Notes: generated from the letters alone by a model not told the origin. A DNA stretch of 64,000 nucleotides from Porticoccaceae bacterium LTM1 (GCA_030252795.1 CP127080.1:414536-478535); one strand, 5' to 3'; counted from the stretch's first letter, positions 53,510-63,387 are shown. Numbers and translations: made by a program.

Positions 53510-54727
53510 TTGAAAGAATTATTTTGGTTGTCAGTTTCGGGTGCAGTGGGCAGTGAAGCTGAATTAAATATTTTAGGAAAAATTTCCGAGCTGGATGCAG
53601 AGCTGCTGGATATTCGCCAGACTGCTATCCATCAGCATTTTGTGCTGGGTGCATTGCTCGGGGTTTCTGAACAGAATAACGATGGTTTAAATACCCTGGT
53701 TGCAGAGCTGTCGGAGCGGTTTGAAGTCAGCTGCGTGCGACTTGCGACAGAAGAATTTGGAATCTGGGAAAAGGGTGAGCAGTGTGCCGCTCATGTTATT
53801 ACCCTGCTGGGGCGCCAGGTTGATGCATCGCAATTATCTGCAGTCACTCAAATTGTCTCCAGGCACAATCTGGCCGTTATCGGGTTGGAGAGATTAACGG
53901 GTCTCAGCGACCCTGAAAATGAAAATTCGCAACAACGCTGTTGCATTGAAATGACGCTGCAGGGTTTTGTCGCCGATGAGCCTGCACTCAGGGCCGACTT
54001 GCTCAATGCTGCCGAAAATTTACAGGTTGATATTGCCTTTCAGGTAGATGGCCCCTATCGACGCAATCGTCGACTGGTAGTGTTTGATATGGACTCGACA
54101 CTGATTCAACACGAGGTGATTGATGAGCTGGCTGCGGCGGCTGGTGTGGGTGAGCAGGTAGCTGCGATAACTGAGTCTGCGATGCGCGGTGAGCTGGATT
54201 TTACCGAGAGCTTTGCTCGCAGAATGAAGCTGCTGAAAGGTCTGGATGTTTCGGTGCTGGAGCAGATTGCCCATTCGCTCAATCTTTCCGAGGGTTGTGA
54301 GCGTTTGGTGACTACCCTGCACAAGCTGGGATATAAAACTGCGATTGTTTCTGGAGGCTTTAATTATTTCGCCCGGTACTTGCAGTCAAAGTTGGGGTTC
54401 ACCTATGTTTTTGCCAACGAGCTTGATGTAAAGGACGGCAAGGTAACCGGAGAAGTAATCGGGCAGGTTGTGGATGGCCGCCGCAAAGCTGAATTACTGC
54501 AAGAGCTGGCCCAGCGCGAAGGATTATCCCTGCAGCAGGTGATAGCGGTTGGCGATGGTGCCAATGATTTGCCGATGCTGGGTATTGCCGGGCTGGGTGT
54601 CGCGTTTCGCGCCAAGCCTATAGTTCGGGCAAGCGCCAGGCATTCAATAAATGCACTGGGGTTGGATGGTGTGCTTTACCTGTTGGGACTACGTGATCGT
54701 GATATAGACGCTCTACGTAGAGCATAG
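53510..54727 (+). CDS. serB: phosphoserine phosphatase
   Basis: Last step of serine synthesis, 405 residues from a TTG start (GGGGA 8 bp upstream; a nearby ATG at 53502 runs into a stop). The N-terminal ~180 residues form two ACT-like domains, as in long SerB proteins. The HAD phosphatase part starts VVFDMDSTLIQHEVIDELA (nucleophile Asp in DMDST), then IVSGGFNYF (motif II) and AVGDGANDLPML (motif III). Divergent from the AhpA-like gene across 89 bp. Confidence 0.95.
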   Translation: MKELFWLSVSGAVGSEAELNILGKISELDAELLDIRQTAIHQHFVLGALLGVSEQNNDGLNTLVAELSERFEVSCVRLATEEFGIWEKGEQCAAHVITLLGRQVDASQLSAVTQIVSRHNLAVIGLERLTGLSDPENENSQQRCCIEMTLQGFVADEPALRADLLNAAENLQVDIAFQVDGPYRRNRRLVVFDMDSTLIQHEVIDELAAAAGVGEQVAAITESAMRGELDFTESFARRMKLLKGLDVSVLEQIAHSLNLSEGCERLVTTLHKLGYKTAIVSGGFNYFARYLQSKLGFTYVFANELDVKDGKVTGEVIGQVVDGRRKAELLQELAQREGLSLQQVIAVGDGANDLPMLGIAGLGVAFRAKPIVRASARHSINALGLDGVLYLLGLRDRDIDALRRA

Positions 54728-54768
54728 CTAAAAACACAGGAATTCCGCAGCGCTGTTCGCTTATATCT

Positions 54769-54992
54769 GTCATCCTGAGCGCAGCGAAGGATCCTGGTGC
54801 AGGCTCAGGGTTGGGGTGTTGGTTTGTGTTAGGAAGCTTATAGCGAGTCCGCTCTTGCCGCAGCCTGACAGGCGACTCCTCATAATACCCACAAATCGTC
54901 GCAGCCTGTCAGGCTGCGGCATGAGCTACTTTGGAGGGCGTGCGTTCTGAACGGATCATCGTAATCCTGAGCGCAGACAAAGCGCTCAGGAT
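54769..54992. repeat. stack of three inverted repeats between serB and fimX
   Basis: A half-palindrome GTCATCCTGAGCGCAGCGAA at 54769 (same family as 43406-43477). A perfect 17-bp inverted pair GCCGCAGCCTGACAGGC (54857-54873) and its complement (54904-54920). A third pair ATCCTGAGCGC (54964-54974)/GCGCTCAGGAT (54982-54992). They separate two convergent genes and may stop transcription from both. Confidence 0.8.
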
Positions 54993-55011
54993 TGCGGGTG
55001 GATCGACCTAA

Positions 55012-57111
55012 TTAATCGTCGTCGCCACTAAAGTCAAATGACATACTGGGCTGCGGCGGTTGCAGATAGTGACCCTGAATAAATTTAACCCCCATGCGCC
55101 AAAGGGTAGGCATCATGGCGGGGCTTTCAATGAACGGCACAATCACTTTTTCATTGCGATCTGTCATTTTGGCAAGCAGTGACTCGAGAGCTTTTACACC
55201 CTCTTGATCATCGTGAGCCTTCTCAACCAGAAGTCGGTCCAGCTTGACGTAATTGACGGACACTCTTTCCAGGAGCTGCATCGGGTTGATGCTCATGCCA
55301 AAGTGGGCAAGTGCAACCTCGCTGCCCATCTCTGTCAGGAGTTCAATTGTTTCCACACCCTGGTTGAGATAGCGACCAACATCAATTTCACGCAGTTGGA
55401 ATATCAGGCTCTTTGGCGAAATTCCTGAAGGTGACAGATTAATTTTCAGCCATTGAATAAATTCCGGATCGCAGAAGGTGCTTTGACTGATATTTATAAA
55501 CAGCCGCACATTTGGATCGCGCTCATGTATCTCGGTAAGGGCCAGGATTGCCTCATGGATAATCCAGTGGTCTATCTCTTTGGCGGCATCTGTCTTGAAT
55601 ACCTGGGAGATAAAGTCACTGGGAAGCTCTTCGGCGATTTCCTGGTCTTTTACTTGAATCAGTACTTCATATATTGGCAGATTGTCGCCGTGAAGGCTGA
55701 TAATAGGCTGATACAACAACTCCAGCTGATCGTTGCCAAGTAGCTTGCGACCAAGGGACTCTACATTGTTATCAATCTGGTTGGCGTTGCGGGTAAACTC
55801 CATTTCATAAAGTTTGGCTCCATTGCCAACACCACTCGTATCACTCTCTTTGTGCAGTTTTTCCATTGCCTGCATGCAGCGCTCAATTGCCACTTCAAAG
55901 GTAGTTACCGCTTCGGAAATAACACTGAGGCCAATACTGAGGGTCACAGCAAAGGTCTGTGATTCCACATTGATAATTTCACTGGCCACCTTCTTGCACA
56001 ACGCTTCGCACTGACTCAGGGCAGAATCAGGGTCGGTGTTGGGCAGCAGCAACAGGAAGGTGTCCTCCTGGAAGCGTCCGGTAAAGTGCTCATCGGTAAT
56101 CTGGTTTTCGATGATTCTCGCCACCTGGTGCATCAGTTCTTCCGTGGTGGCCATGTTGCTCTCGGTGCGCAGTCGCTCAAATTGATCAAGTTGGATACAG
56201 ATCAGCACAGAATCCTTGTGCTGCTGCGCGGCGCGATGGATGGCGCCATTAACATTTTCGATCAACTTGTTGAGGCGAATTTCGGTGAGCCCGGAAGATG
56301 GGGTAGACGCTATTCCGCCAGCAGTCACAACGGGTTCTGAGGCCTGCTCATCGGCCTTGATCATAAATTGCAGGGCTGGTTCGTCTTCATAGACGACCTG
56401 AGTTGCAGTCATTGTGACTTCTATTGGCAGGTCATCAGCCCGCTGCCCGGAAAAATGTACTTCTTGCGAGTCCCAGCTGTTCTCTTCGAACATGTTCTTC
56501 AGCAGCGACTTGATCTGGTTGCGACTGGCCTCTGCAACGCTGTCGATGACCGGCAGGCAGATCATGTCGTCACTGTCCTGATAGCCAAACAGTTGGGCAA
56601 AGCTCTCGTTGGCGTAGATGTAAGTACCTTCTTTCACCAGCGCGATGGCGTGGCGAGAACTGTCCATCAGCGTTTGGCCGCGGCTCTCTGCAGTGACATA
56701 GCGACGTTTCCAGTAGCGCAATTGCCGACGCTGCTCCAGGTTGTAGAGCGTGCGTGCTACTGCAAGCAGCAGGTGTTGATCGTTATCAACGCTGATAACG
56801 TCTGAAGCACCCATGCGCAGGCACTCGATCCTGGCAGAATCTGCATTCTCGCTGATAAATATGGTGGGGAGGTCGCGACTGAGTCGCCGAGTAGTGTGAA
56901 AGATGGTTTGAGGAGGAACTGTTTTGTTTTCAAGTTGGGCAACGATCAAGTCCCAAGCGCCATCCTGCAGCACTTTTGGCAATTCCTGCTCTGAAGTGAT
57001 GTGCTTGGCCGAAACCTGATAGCTTGCATTTCGGAACAGGCTGACCAGTTTGTTGGCTTCATCAACGAAGTCATGAATCAGTAGCAGGTTTAAAGGTGTA
57101 GATGCAGACAT
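55012..57111 (-). CDS. fimX: FimX-like c-di-GMP receptor (REC-PAS-GGDEF*-EAL*)
   Basis: 699 residues, close to Pseudomonas FimX (691). Domain order: receiver-like 1-125, PAS about 145-250, GGDEF about 285-430 and EAL about 440-690. The GGDEF site is degenerate (TGRFQEDTF) and the EAL motif reads EVL (Glu482-Val-Leu), the same change as in FimX, so it binds c-di-GMP without making or cutting it. The end KFIQGHYLQPPQP matches the c-di-GMP binding end of EAL receptors. Expected role: type IV pilus assembly and twitching at the cell pole. The receiver lacks a clear phospho-Asp context. Confidence 0.9.
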   Translation of the reverse strand: MSASTPLNLLLIHDFVDEANKLVSLFRNASYQVSAKHITSEQELPKVLQDGAWDLIVAQLENKTVPPQTIFHTTRRLSRDLPTIFISENADSARIECLRMGASDVISVDNDQHLLLAVARTLYNLEQRRQLRYWKRRYVTAESRGQTLMDSSRHAIALVKEGTYIYANESFAQLFGYQDSDDMICLPVIDSVAEASRNQIKSLLKNMFEENSWDSQEVHFSGQRADDLPIEVTMTATQVVYEDEPALQFMIKADEQASEPVVTAGGIASTPSSGLTEIRLNKLIENVNGAIHRAAQQHKDSVLICIQLDQFERLRTESNMATTEELMHQVARIIENQITDEHFTGRFQEDTFLLLLPNTDPDSALSQCEALCKKVASEIINVESQTFAVTLSIGLSVISEAVTTFEVAIERCMQAMEKLHKESDTSGVGNGAKLYEMEFTRNANQIDNNVESLGRKLLGNDQLELLYQPIISLHGDNLPIYEVLIQVKDQEIAEELPSDFISQVFKTDAAKEIDHWIIHEAILALTEIHERDPNVRLFINISQSTFCDPEFIQWLKINLSPSGISPKSLIFQLREIDVGRYLNQGVETIELLTEMGSEVALAHFGMSINPMQLLERVSVNYVKLDRLLVEKAHDDQEGVKALESLLAKMTDRNEKVIVPFIESPAMMPTLWRMGVKFIQGHYLQPPQPSMSFDFSGDDD

Positions 57112-57242
57112 AGGCTTTATTATTCGCTCACTCTTGATAAACAGCGTGTGATCGCGTGGCCGTGCGCTGTGTTCTTCACAAGCTTTATTGAGTAATTATT
57201 ATCAATGATTGTTGATCATGCTGCCAATCGGCGGCGGGGTCG

Positions 57243-58811
57243 TCAATCGCTTTGTTGATAATTTGCTGCTGCCAGCACAAAACTGCAGATTGAACCGGTG
57301 CTTTCCAGTAGCGCCGTCATTTCTTCATTAGTGTTGTTTCCATGTGAATCGATCAGTTGTATTCGGTCACCCTGCTTGAATGTCAGGGTTGGAACAATAA
57401 GTTGTCGACCACTCAGCTCCTTATCTACCAGCAGTAGTGCCGGGATAAAGGTTCCGGTTTTGTCCGGTAGTTGATTGGTTCTCGATGCACAGGATGTCAA
57501 TTTGCCATGCTGCAGTTCAACCCCAATCAGGGCAGATAGCCTGGGGGTGGTGTGTTTCCAGCGCACGATGCCGAGCTGCCAATGTTCGTCATCACGAATG
57601 GCAACCAGCTCTCCTGGCACTATTCTCTGCATGTGTTCACCACTGAGTTCAAAACAGAACCCATTGCTGCTGGAGTTAATCTCTTCCACTTTCAGCGGGG
57701 TGACTTCACCAACATTTGTGGTGTGGTCTTGCTCACCATCCTCGCCAAAGTAACTCAGGAAATCAGCAAAATCATTTACCCCGGAGACAACACTGTGGAT
57801 AAAAGGCAGTCCGTAGATTATCTCCTGCTGTCGCTGGTTTGGTGTTCGTTCCAGCTGGCGCTTGAGTTCATAAGACCAGGCTTCGCATAAAGAGCGTATT
57901 AGCCGTGGGGGAACAGTGTCGATAACCCGGGCGTTGGGGAAATTCTGCAGTTTGGTGGCCAGGTTCTCCAGCAATGGTTCCAGGTAAATCCGGTAGTAAC
58001 TTTTTTTCTGCCCCGGCTGTTCAGAAACGTACACTGGGGGCTGATTGGCATCGATATCCACCATATAGATTCCGGTGGTATGGCCGCGCGCCAGCTGAGA
58101 CATGGGGGCCCACTCTTTGAGGGCGTTGTAAACCAGGGTCAGGTCGTTGCTGGACAGGTGATTTGGGTGGCCGCAAGCCAGCAGTAGTACTCGCATATAC
58201 TCGGTATGAATGGTCACCGAGGGTGCCCCGCCGCGGGCTTTTCCAGGGTTGGGCACCGAATCCAGTTTGCACATCACAGCAATGCGGTGAAGGCTGTGCA
58301 TGTTGATCCACAGATTCGTGGGTGCCGCGATATAGAACTGGTTGGATCGCAAATAAGAGAGGCTCAGGGCCTCCATGGCAAAAAGGATCGATTGAGCCAA
58401 TAGTGGATATGGCAAAGAACGTGCACCGTTGGTCAAAAACTGCTTGATCACCGAGCGATAGTTGCCTGACAGATGCTTGAGTAGAGCCTGTGATAGAGAG
58501 ATTGCCTTGGCAGTTTTGTGGCACAAAGATGTCTTTGCCAGAGCTGCAGAGCACTCCAGGGTTGCCTCGCGCACGGTGTTGAGTAGCTTGAGCTTTTCGT
58601 TGGCTGTTATGCTCAGAGTTTGTAGTTCGTTCAGGAAGCTGTACAGAAGCTTGCCGCGGTCAGAGTGTGGATACTTGGAGAGCTTTTCCACAAAGCGGGT
58701 GAAGCCTTCACCCTGATGACTGCAGATAGTGAGTTTGTCGGTTGAGAGAGGTGCAGCCGTAAGCCGACTGGCTAGCTGTTCCAGCCCCTCAAAGTTGACA
58801 ACTCGTTCCAT
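57243..58811 (-). CDS. conserved hypothetical next to fimX, PilZ-like C-terminus
   Basis: 522 residues from MERVVNF (GGGGA 7 bp upstream on the reverse strand). Pseudomonads have a gene of the same type directly beside fimX. Residues 1-330 are helical and unlike any enzyme I recognise. The C-terminal ~140 residues (FCFELSGEHMQRIVPGELVAIRDDEHWQLGIVRW, ALIGVELQHGKLTSCASR) resemble a PilZ-type beta barrel, but the usual RxxxR and DxSxxG motifs are not clear. Co-directional with fimX, 131 bp upstream of it, so a joint role in c-di-GMP control of pili is likely. Confidence 0.75.
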   Translation of the reverse strand: MERVVNFEGLEQLASRLTAAPLSTDKLTICSHQGEGFTRFVEKLSKYPHSDRGKLLYSFLNELQTLSITANEKLKLLNTVREATLECSAALAKTSLCHKTAKAISLSQALLKHLSGNYRSVIKQFLTNGARSLPYPLLAQSILFAMEALSLSYLRSNQFYIAAPTNLWINMHSLHRIAVMCKLDSVPNPGKARGGAPSVTIHTEYMRVLLLACGHPNHLSSNDLTLVYNALKEWAPMSQLARGHTTGIYMVDIDANQPPVYVSEQPGQKKSYYRIYLEPLLENLATKLQNFPNARVIDTVPPRLIRSLCEAWSYELKRQLERTPNQRQQEIIYGLPFIHSVVSGVNDFADFLSYFGEDGEQDHTTNVGEVTPLKVEEINSSSNGFCFELSGEHMQRIVPGELVAIRDDEHWQLGIVRWKHTTPRLSALIGVELQHGKLTSCASRTNQLPDKTGTFIPALLLVDKELSGRQLIVPTLTFKQGDRIQLIDSHGNNTNEEMTALLESTGSICSFVLAAANYQQSD

Positions 58812-58959
58812 AAGATTCTCCCCCACATCCCACGATTGGCACGGCCAAAAAGCAATAAAAAAGCAAATAATAAAGACCGGCTATTAAATCATAGTTACAT
58901 ATCCAAAAGAATTCGAGATTCCTTGATATATGTAGCTTTGAACGAGATTTGACCAGTCG

Positions 58960-59976
58960 TCAGAGCAGGGGTTCAATCGGGGTTTTGGAGGGGTTGCCTG
59001 CTTCCTCCCGAGCCAGTTTTGGAACCAGGTAGCCAGGCAGACGCTTGATCAGTTCACCCACCAGCCTGCGTGCTGTTATTTCATCGACGTCAAAGTGCTG
59101 CGCTCCTTGCACGCGATCCAGAAGGTGAAGGTAGTAGGGAAGAACGCCAATTGAGAACAGTTTCTCGCTCAGTGCTTCAAGTTGCTCGGCAGTGTCGTTG
59201 ACTCCCTTCAGCAGGACTGCCTGATTGAGCAGGGTTACGCCGGCACTTTTAAGCCTGGCAGCCGCCTCGGCGACAGCTGGGTCAATTTCATTACCATGAT
59301 TACAGTGCAGAACCATTACCGGCTTAAGCCGGGAGCCGGTCAGCCACTGCAGGCACTCGTCGGAGATGCGCTGTGGAATTACGATCGGCAGGCGAGTATG
59401 AACCCTGAGTCTGGTGATGTGTGGAATTTGGGTGATTTGCCGGGTAAGCCATGCAAGTTGCCTGTCGCTTGCTGCGAGCGGGTCGCCACCGGAATAAATG
59501 ACTTCGTTGATCTCGGTGTGGTTGGCTATGTAGTCAAGGGCCCGTTGCCAGTCCTGCCGATTGGGCTTGTTATCCTGATAGGGAAAATGACGTCGAAAGC
59601 AGTAGCGGCAGTTGATGGCGCAGTTGGGGCTTACAATCAGCAGCACTCGACTGCGGTATTTGTGAATAAGCCCCGGAATAGGGTTGGCCTCCTGTTCGGC
59701 CAGTGGGTCGGTGCTGTAGCCGGGCGCGGCCAGCAATTCATCGCCCAAAGGCAGAATCTGCTTGAGGAGAGGGTCGTTGAGGTTACCCTTTTGGATTCGC
59801 TCCAAATACGGCTTTGGCACTCGCAGTGGAAACTCTCCGCAGGCAGCGCGAGCCGAGTCCAACTGGTCGTCGGGAAGGTCGAGCAGGCGAAAAAGCTGCT
59901 CCGGGTCGCGGACGCTTTGGGTCAGTTCTTCCTGCCAGGAGAGCGGTTCAGCGAGGGTGTGTATTTGAAGGGTCAT
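58960..59976 (-). CDS. epmB: EF-P (R)-beta-lysylation protein EpmB, lysine 2,3-aminomutase family
   Basis: Radical-SAM, PLP-dependent aminomutase that makes (R)-beta-lysine for modification of elongation factor P; 338 residues from MTLQIHT. The radical SAM cluster motif is CAINCRYC in LIVSPNCAINCRYCFRRHFPY, followed by YSGGDPLAASDRQLAWL (SAM binding). A longer in-frame extension upstream to 60195 has no family support. Divergent from efp with 252 bp between, a standard arrangement in gammaproteobacteria. Confidence 0.95.
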   Translation of the reverse strand: MTLQIHTLAEPLSWQEELTQSVRDPEQLFRLLDLPDDQLDSARAACGEFPLRVPKPYLERIQKGNLNDPLLKQILPLGDELLAAPGYSTDPLAEQEANPIPGLIHKYRSRVLLIVSPNCAINCRYCFRRHFPYQDNKPNRQDWQRALDYIANHTEINEVIYSGGDPLAASDRQLAWLTRQITQIPHITRLRVHTRLPIVIPQRISDECLQWLTGSRLKPVMVLHCNHGNEIDPAVAEAAARLKSAGVTLLNQAVLLKGVNDTAEQLEALSEKLFSIGVLPYYLHLLDRVQGAQHFDVDEITARRLVGELIKRLPGYLVPKLAREEAGNPSKTPIEPLL

Positions 59977-60228
59977 GGAGCAAAACGAATAGGGTGTAGT
60001 GAGCAGAATTGGCTGCGGAGTATAGCATGGATGCCGTTGGGGCTTATGTTCTGTATAATCGCCGCCACTCCAGTAACAGCCCGTGCAGAGGCAGCCAGAG
60101 GCCGGCTTTGAAAACGTTTCCCATCGGGGTGACTGATGTCGGCGGCCGGCTTTGCGATGTGCGGCAATAAGCCCATTTAAATCAATGGGTTGCAAAGTTT
60201 CTAAATATTGATATAGGCGAATAATCTG

Positions 60229-60801
60229 ATGGCCAATTACTCAACCAACGAATTCCGCAGCGGTCTGAAAGTGATGCTGGACGGCGATCCTTGTTCCATC
60301 GTTGAGAACGAATTTGTAAAGCCGGGCAAAGGCCAGGCATTCAACCGCGTTAAACTGCGCAACCTGAAATCCGGTCGTGTGTGGGAGCGTACCTTCAAAT
60401 CCGGCGACAGTCTGGAAGGTGCCGATGTAATGGATACGGATATGCAGTATCTCTACAACGACGGTGAAATGTGGCACTTCATGGAGCCAAACACCTTTGA
60501 GCAGTACCAGGCTGACGAGAAGGCTGTTGGCGATGCAGTGCAGTGGCTGAAAGAACAGGATATCTGCATTGTTACCCTCTACAACGGCTCGCCGCTGTCA
60601 GTAACCCCGCCCAACCACGTTGAGCTGGAAATTGTCGAAACCGATCCGGGCCTGCGCGGTGACACTGCCCAGGGCGGCAACAAGCCAGCCAAGTTGGTTA
60701 CTGGCGCCGTTGTTAAAGTGCCTCTGTTCTTGAATGTCGGTGAAGTTGTTCGCGTTGATACCCGTACTGGTGAGTATCAAGGCCGCGCGAAGAGCGAGTA
60801 A
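60229..60801 (+). CDS. efp: translation elongation factor P
   Basis: 190 residues, the usual size. Rescues ribosomes stalled at polyproline stretches. The modified lysine is Lys34 in KPGKGQAF, the site lysylated by EpmA with the beta-lysine made by EpmB; both enzymes are encoded beside it. KOW-like, OB and C-terminal domains ([17 protein letters not shown] type) are complete. Ends in a strong terminator. Confidence 0.98.
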   Translation: MANYSTNEFRSGLKVMLDGDPCSIVENEFVKPGKGQAFNRVKLRNLKSGRVWERTFKSGDSLEGADVMDTDMQYLYNDGEMWHFMEPNTFEQYQADEKAVGDAVQWLKEQDICIVTLYNGSPLSVTPPNHVELEIVETDPGLRGDTAQGGNKPAKLVTGAVVKVPLFLNVGEVVRVDTRTGEYQGRAKSE

Positions 60802-60817
60802 GAACATTGGTTGTTCA

Positions 60818-60850
60818 CAAAAGGCGAAGCAACTGCTTCGCCTTTTGTTT
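60818..60850 (+). terminator. terminator after efp
   Basis: Stem AAAAGGCGAAGC/GCTTCGCCTTTT around AACT, followed by T-rich sequence. Confidence 0.93.
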
Positions 60851-60875
60851 TTGTAATAGTTGCCTAGGGGAATCA

Positions 60876-61217
60876 GTGAAAAAAATTATTTATCAAATTT
60901 TACGCTGGACCGCGCTGGTGGAAGGGCTTTCTTTTGTCCTGTTGCTGGCGGCGATGCCGCTTAAATACCAGTTTGGTATACCTGAGCCGGTCTGGTATCT
61001 GGGGTGGACTCACGGCTATCTACTGATGGGTTTTATAGGCGCTATTCTTATTGCACTGCCGATTCTGCGCTGGTCGCTATGGCGTGGATTATTGCTGTTT
61101 TTTGCATCGCTGTTGCCATTCGGTACGTTGATCCTGGATCTGTGGGTCAAAAAGTGGTGGCAGGACGAGCAGGCTATTGAATCCCCCGAAGGGGAAGCCA
61201 CAACACAGAATGCGTAA
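60876..61217 (+). CDS. DUF3817-like small membrane protein
   Basis: 113 residues from GTG 60876 (AGGGG upstream). Opens IYQILRWTALVEGLSFVLLLAAMPLKY, followed by WTHGYLLMGFIGAILIALPILRW and LLLFFASLLPFGTLILDLWV: three helices with the VEG, P-L-K and H-G positions characteristic of the DUF3817 family. Function unknown. It sits between efp and epmA, 17 bp before epmA, so probably shares its transcript. Confidence 0.85.
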   Translation: MKKIIYQILRWTALVEGLSFVLLLAAMPLKYQFGIPEPVWYLGWTHGYLLMGFIGAILIALPILRWSLWRGLLLFFASLLPFGTLILDLWVKKWWQDEQAIESPEGEATTQNA

Positions 61218-61233
61218 ACAGTAAGAGGGCGTT

Positions 61234-62184
61234 ATGGCTGACTGGCAACCCAGTGCAAACATCGAAACCCTGAAAAAGCGCGCTGAGCTTTTCAGGAAAA
61301 TTCGTCGCTTTTTCGACTCGCGCGAAATTTATGAAGTCGATGTGCCGTTGCTGGGAGCGCGTGGTGTAACCGATCTCCATATCGATTGTATAGAGGCTCG
61401 CTGCAAAGGCGATATTCATTATCTGCAATCCTCGCCTGAATATTTTATGAAGCGCCTTCTTGCTGCCGGTAGTGGCGATATCTATTTCCTTGGCAAAGCG
61501 TTTCGCGACGGAGAAGCAGGGCGGCGTCACAATCCGGAATTTACCATGCTGGAGTGGTACCGGGTTGGTTGGGATGAGCACCGGCTGATGGATGAAGTGG
61601 TCGAGCTGATCAGGTTTTTGGCGGGTGATGAAATTGCGATAACCAAGTTGGATTACCGCAACGCATTTCATGCCGCTTTGGGTGTCGATCCACACACAGC
61701 AGAGCTGCCAGAGTTGCAGAGACTCGCTGCTGAAACCGCCGGAAGCGAAAGTTTTTATGAGGATCGCTCCACCTGTCTGGATTTGATTTTCAGCTTGAAA
61801 GTTGAGCCGAAGTTGCCTGCTGGTTTAACGCTGATTTATGGCTATCCGCAATGTCAGGCGGCATTGGCAAAAATCGAATCGGATGCGCAGGGGCAGCTGG
61901 TCGCTCGTCGCTTTGAAGCCTTTTTAAATGGTGTTGAGCTGGCCAATGGTTATTTTGAGTTAACTACCGCCGACGATCAGGCGCAGCGATTTGAAAAAGA
62001 TCGCGAACAGCGCCGAGAGAGTTGCAAGCGCGATATGCAGGCCGATGAAAAGTTGCTGGCCGCGTTGCGTGCAGGGTTTCCCAATTGTGCCGGAGTGGCT
62101 CTGGGGGTGGATCGTCTGTTGATGCAGTTGCTCAATACGGACAGTATAGAGTCTGTTAATGCCTTTCCATTTTCCCGGTTGTAA
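61234..62184 (+). CDS. epmA: EF-P lysine ligase EpmA (PoxA/GenX)
   Basis: Class II lysyl-tRNA-synthetase-like enzyme without the tRNA anticodon domain; attaches beta-lysine to Lys34 of EF-P. 316 residues. Motif 2 is GKAFRDGEAGRRHNPEFTMLEWYR; motif 3 is GVALGVDRLLMQL near the C-terminus, ending INAFPF-type VNAFPFSRL. Its length and the lack of an N-terminal OB domain distinguish it from LysS. Confidence 0.96.
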   Translation: MADWQPSANIETLKKRAELFRKIRRFFDSREIYEVDVPLLGARGVTDLHIDCIEARCKGDIHYLQSSPEYFMKRLLAAGSGDIYFLGKAFRDGEAGRRHNPEFTMLEWYRVGWDEHRLMDEVVELIRFLAGDEIAITKLDYRNAFHAALGVDPHTAELPELQRLAAETAGSESFYEDRSTCLDLIFSLKVEPKLPAGLTLIYGYPQCQAALAKIESDAQGQLVARRFEAFLNGVELANGYFELTTADDQAQRFEKDREQRRESCKRDMQADEKLLAALRAGFPNCAGVALGVDRLLMQLLNTDSIESVNAFPFSRL

Positions 62185-62202
62185 TAAGAGCAGTCCCTCC
62201 AT

Positions 62203-63090
62203 ATGACTCAGGATCGCACCGGTTTACTGGCACTTTATGCTTCAGCACTGCTTTTGGCGTTAAATGGCCTGTTTGCCAAATTAATTCCGTTGGACGCAAC
62301 TTCCATGACGCAACTGCGCAGCGTGGTGGCTGCATTGGGATTGTTGGGGTTTTGTCTGCTGGGCAAGCGGCATTGGCGACTGGGGTGTATTCGCCAATAT
62401 TTTGCCGTTTACGGACTTGGTCTGTTACTGGGATTGCACTGGATCACCTTTTTTCATGCCATGCAAATATCCACGGTAGCGGTCGGGATGTTGGCGTTGT
62501 TCAGCTACCCGGTTATTACTATTTTAATCGAACCCTTCTTTGCCCGAACCAGATTGCAGGCTGGTGATTTAATTGCCGGTTGTTTGGTGGTGCTTGGATT
62601 GGCGGTTATGGTGTGGGAGGAATTGCAGCTGGCGGCCAATAGCGACATGGTAATGGGGTGTGTATGGGGGGTGATTTCCGCGCTGTTATTTTCGCTTCGT
62701 AACCTGACCATGAAATACCGTTTTCATCACATCGCCAGTGACCGGTTAATGTTACATCAGGTGATTGCGATAGCGTTTTTATTGCTGTTGTTTGTGGATG
62801 TTTCTGCGGTCAAAGAAATGAAGTTAAGTGATTGGTCGCTGTTGGTTACACTGGGCCTGATTACAACAGCCGCCGCTCATACCTTGTTGGCATTCAGTCT
62901 CAAAAAACTACCCGCTAAAACTGTTGCTATTATTGGCTGCTCGCAACCGGTGATTGGTGCTATTGCGGCCTGGCTGGTTGTATCGGAACAGCCGGGTTGG
63001 TCGGTGGTTATAGGTGGTGCAATTATTTTGTCTGTGGCAATCTATGAAACACTCAGCAAAACTCGTCGACAAATTTCCCGGTTGGCCTAG
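62203..63090 (+). CDS. EamA/DMT-family transporter
   Basis: 295 residues with about ten membrane helices in two EamA repeats (about 8-130 and 148-285). Second-repeat features include LLAFSLKKLPAKTVAIIGCSQPVIGAIAAWLVVSEQPG. Drug/metabolite transporter superfamily; substrate not predictable. It starts 18 bp after epmA. Its stop codon TAG straddles the left end of the MITE, so the original C-terminus may have been altered by the insertion. Confidence 0.9.
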   Translation: MTQDRTGLLALYASALLLALNGLFAKLIPLDATSMTQLRSVVAALGLLGFCLLGKRHWRLGCIRQYFAVYGLGLLLGLHWITFFHAMQISTVAVGMLALFSYPVITILIEPFFARTRLQAGDLIAGCLVVLGLAVMVWEELQLAANSDMVMGCVWGVISALLFSLRNLTMKYRFHHIASDRLMLHQVIAIAFLLLLFVDVSAVKEMKLSDWSLLVTLGLITTAAAHTLLAFSLKKLPAKTVAIIGCSQPVIGAIAAWLVVSEQPGWSVVIGGAIILSVAIYETLSKTRRQISRLA

Positions 63091-63387
63091 GGCCTGTTAA
63101 CACTAATTGAATATTTACTGTTGTGGCTAAAAAAGCGCCAATCAAGGCATGAGGAGAGTAGTTTGGTACTTTCGTTGAAATGGAAAGCAAATAAACGACG
63201 AATAACGAAGAGTGGCGCTTTTTTAGCCGCAACCCGAAGGGCTGAGGACACTTACTTTGAAAACGAAAGTTCGCCCAGCTGTGTTATCAGTCGCTTATGT
63301 AGAGTGACTACACTGCGCACCTTCTGCCTTGCTGGTCAAAAAAAATGACCTTCTGCAGTAGATATTCAATTAGTGTTAACAGGCCCT
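63089..63387. mobile_element. MITE-like element, ~299 bp with 24-bp terminal inverted repeats
   Basis: Ends GGGCCTGTTAACACTAATTG... (63090-63113) and its exact complement (63363-63386), flanked by TA on both sides, as left by TA-targeting (IS630/mariner-type) transposases. The inside holds a second inverted pair, GGCTAAAAAAGCGCCA and TGGCGCTTTTTTAGCC. No transposase is encoded, so it is a non-autonomous element. Confidence 0.88.

Noticed and set aside
59182-60111. 309-residue reading frame opposite epmB
   Set aside because: Overlaps the radical-SAM gene completely; epmB has all catalytic motifs, this frame has none.
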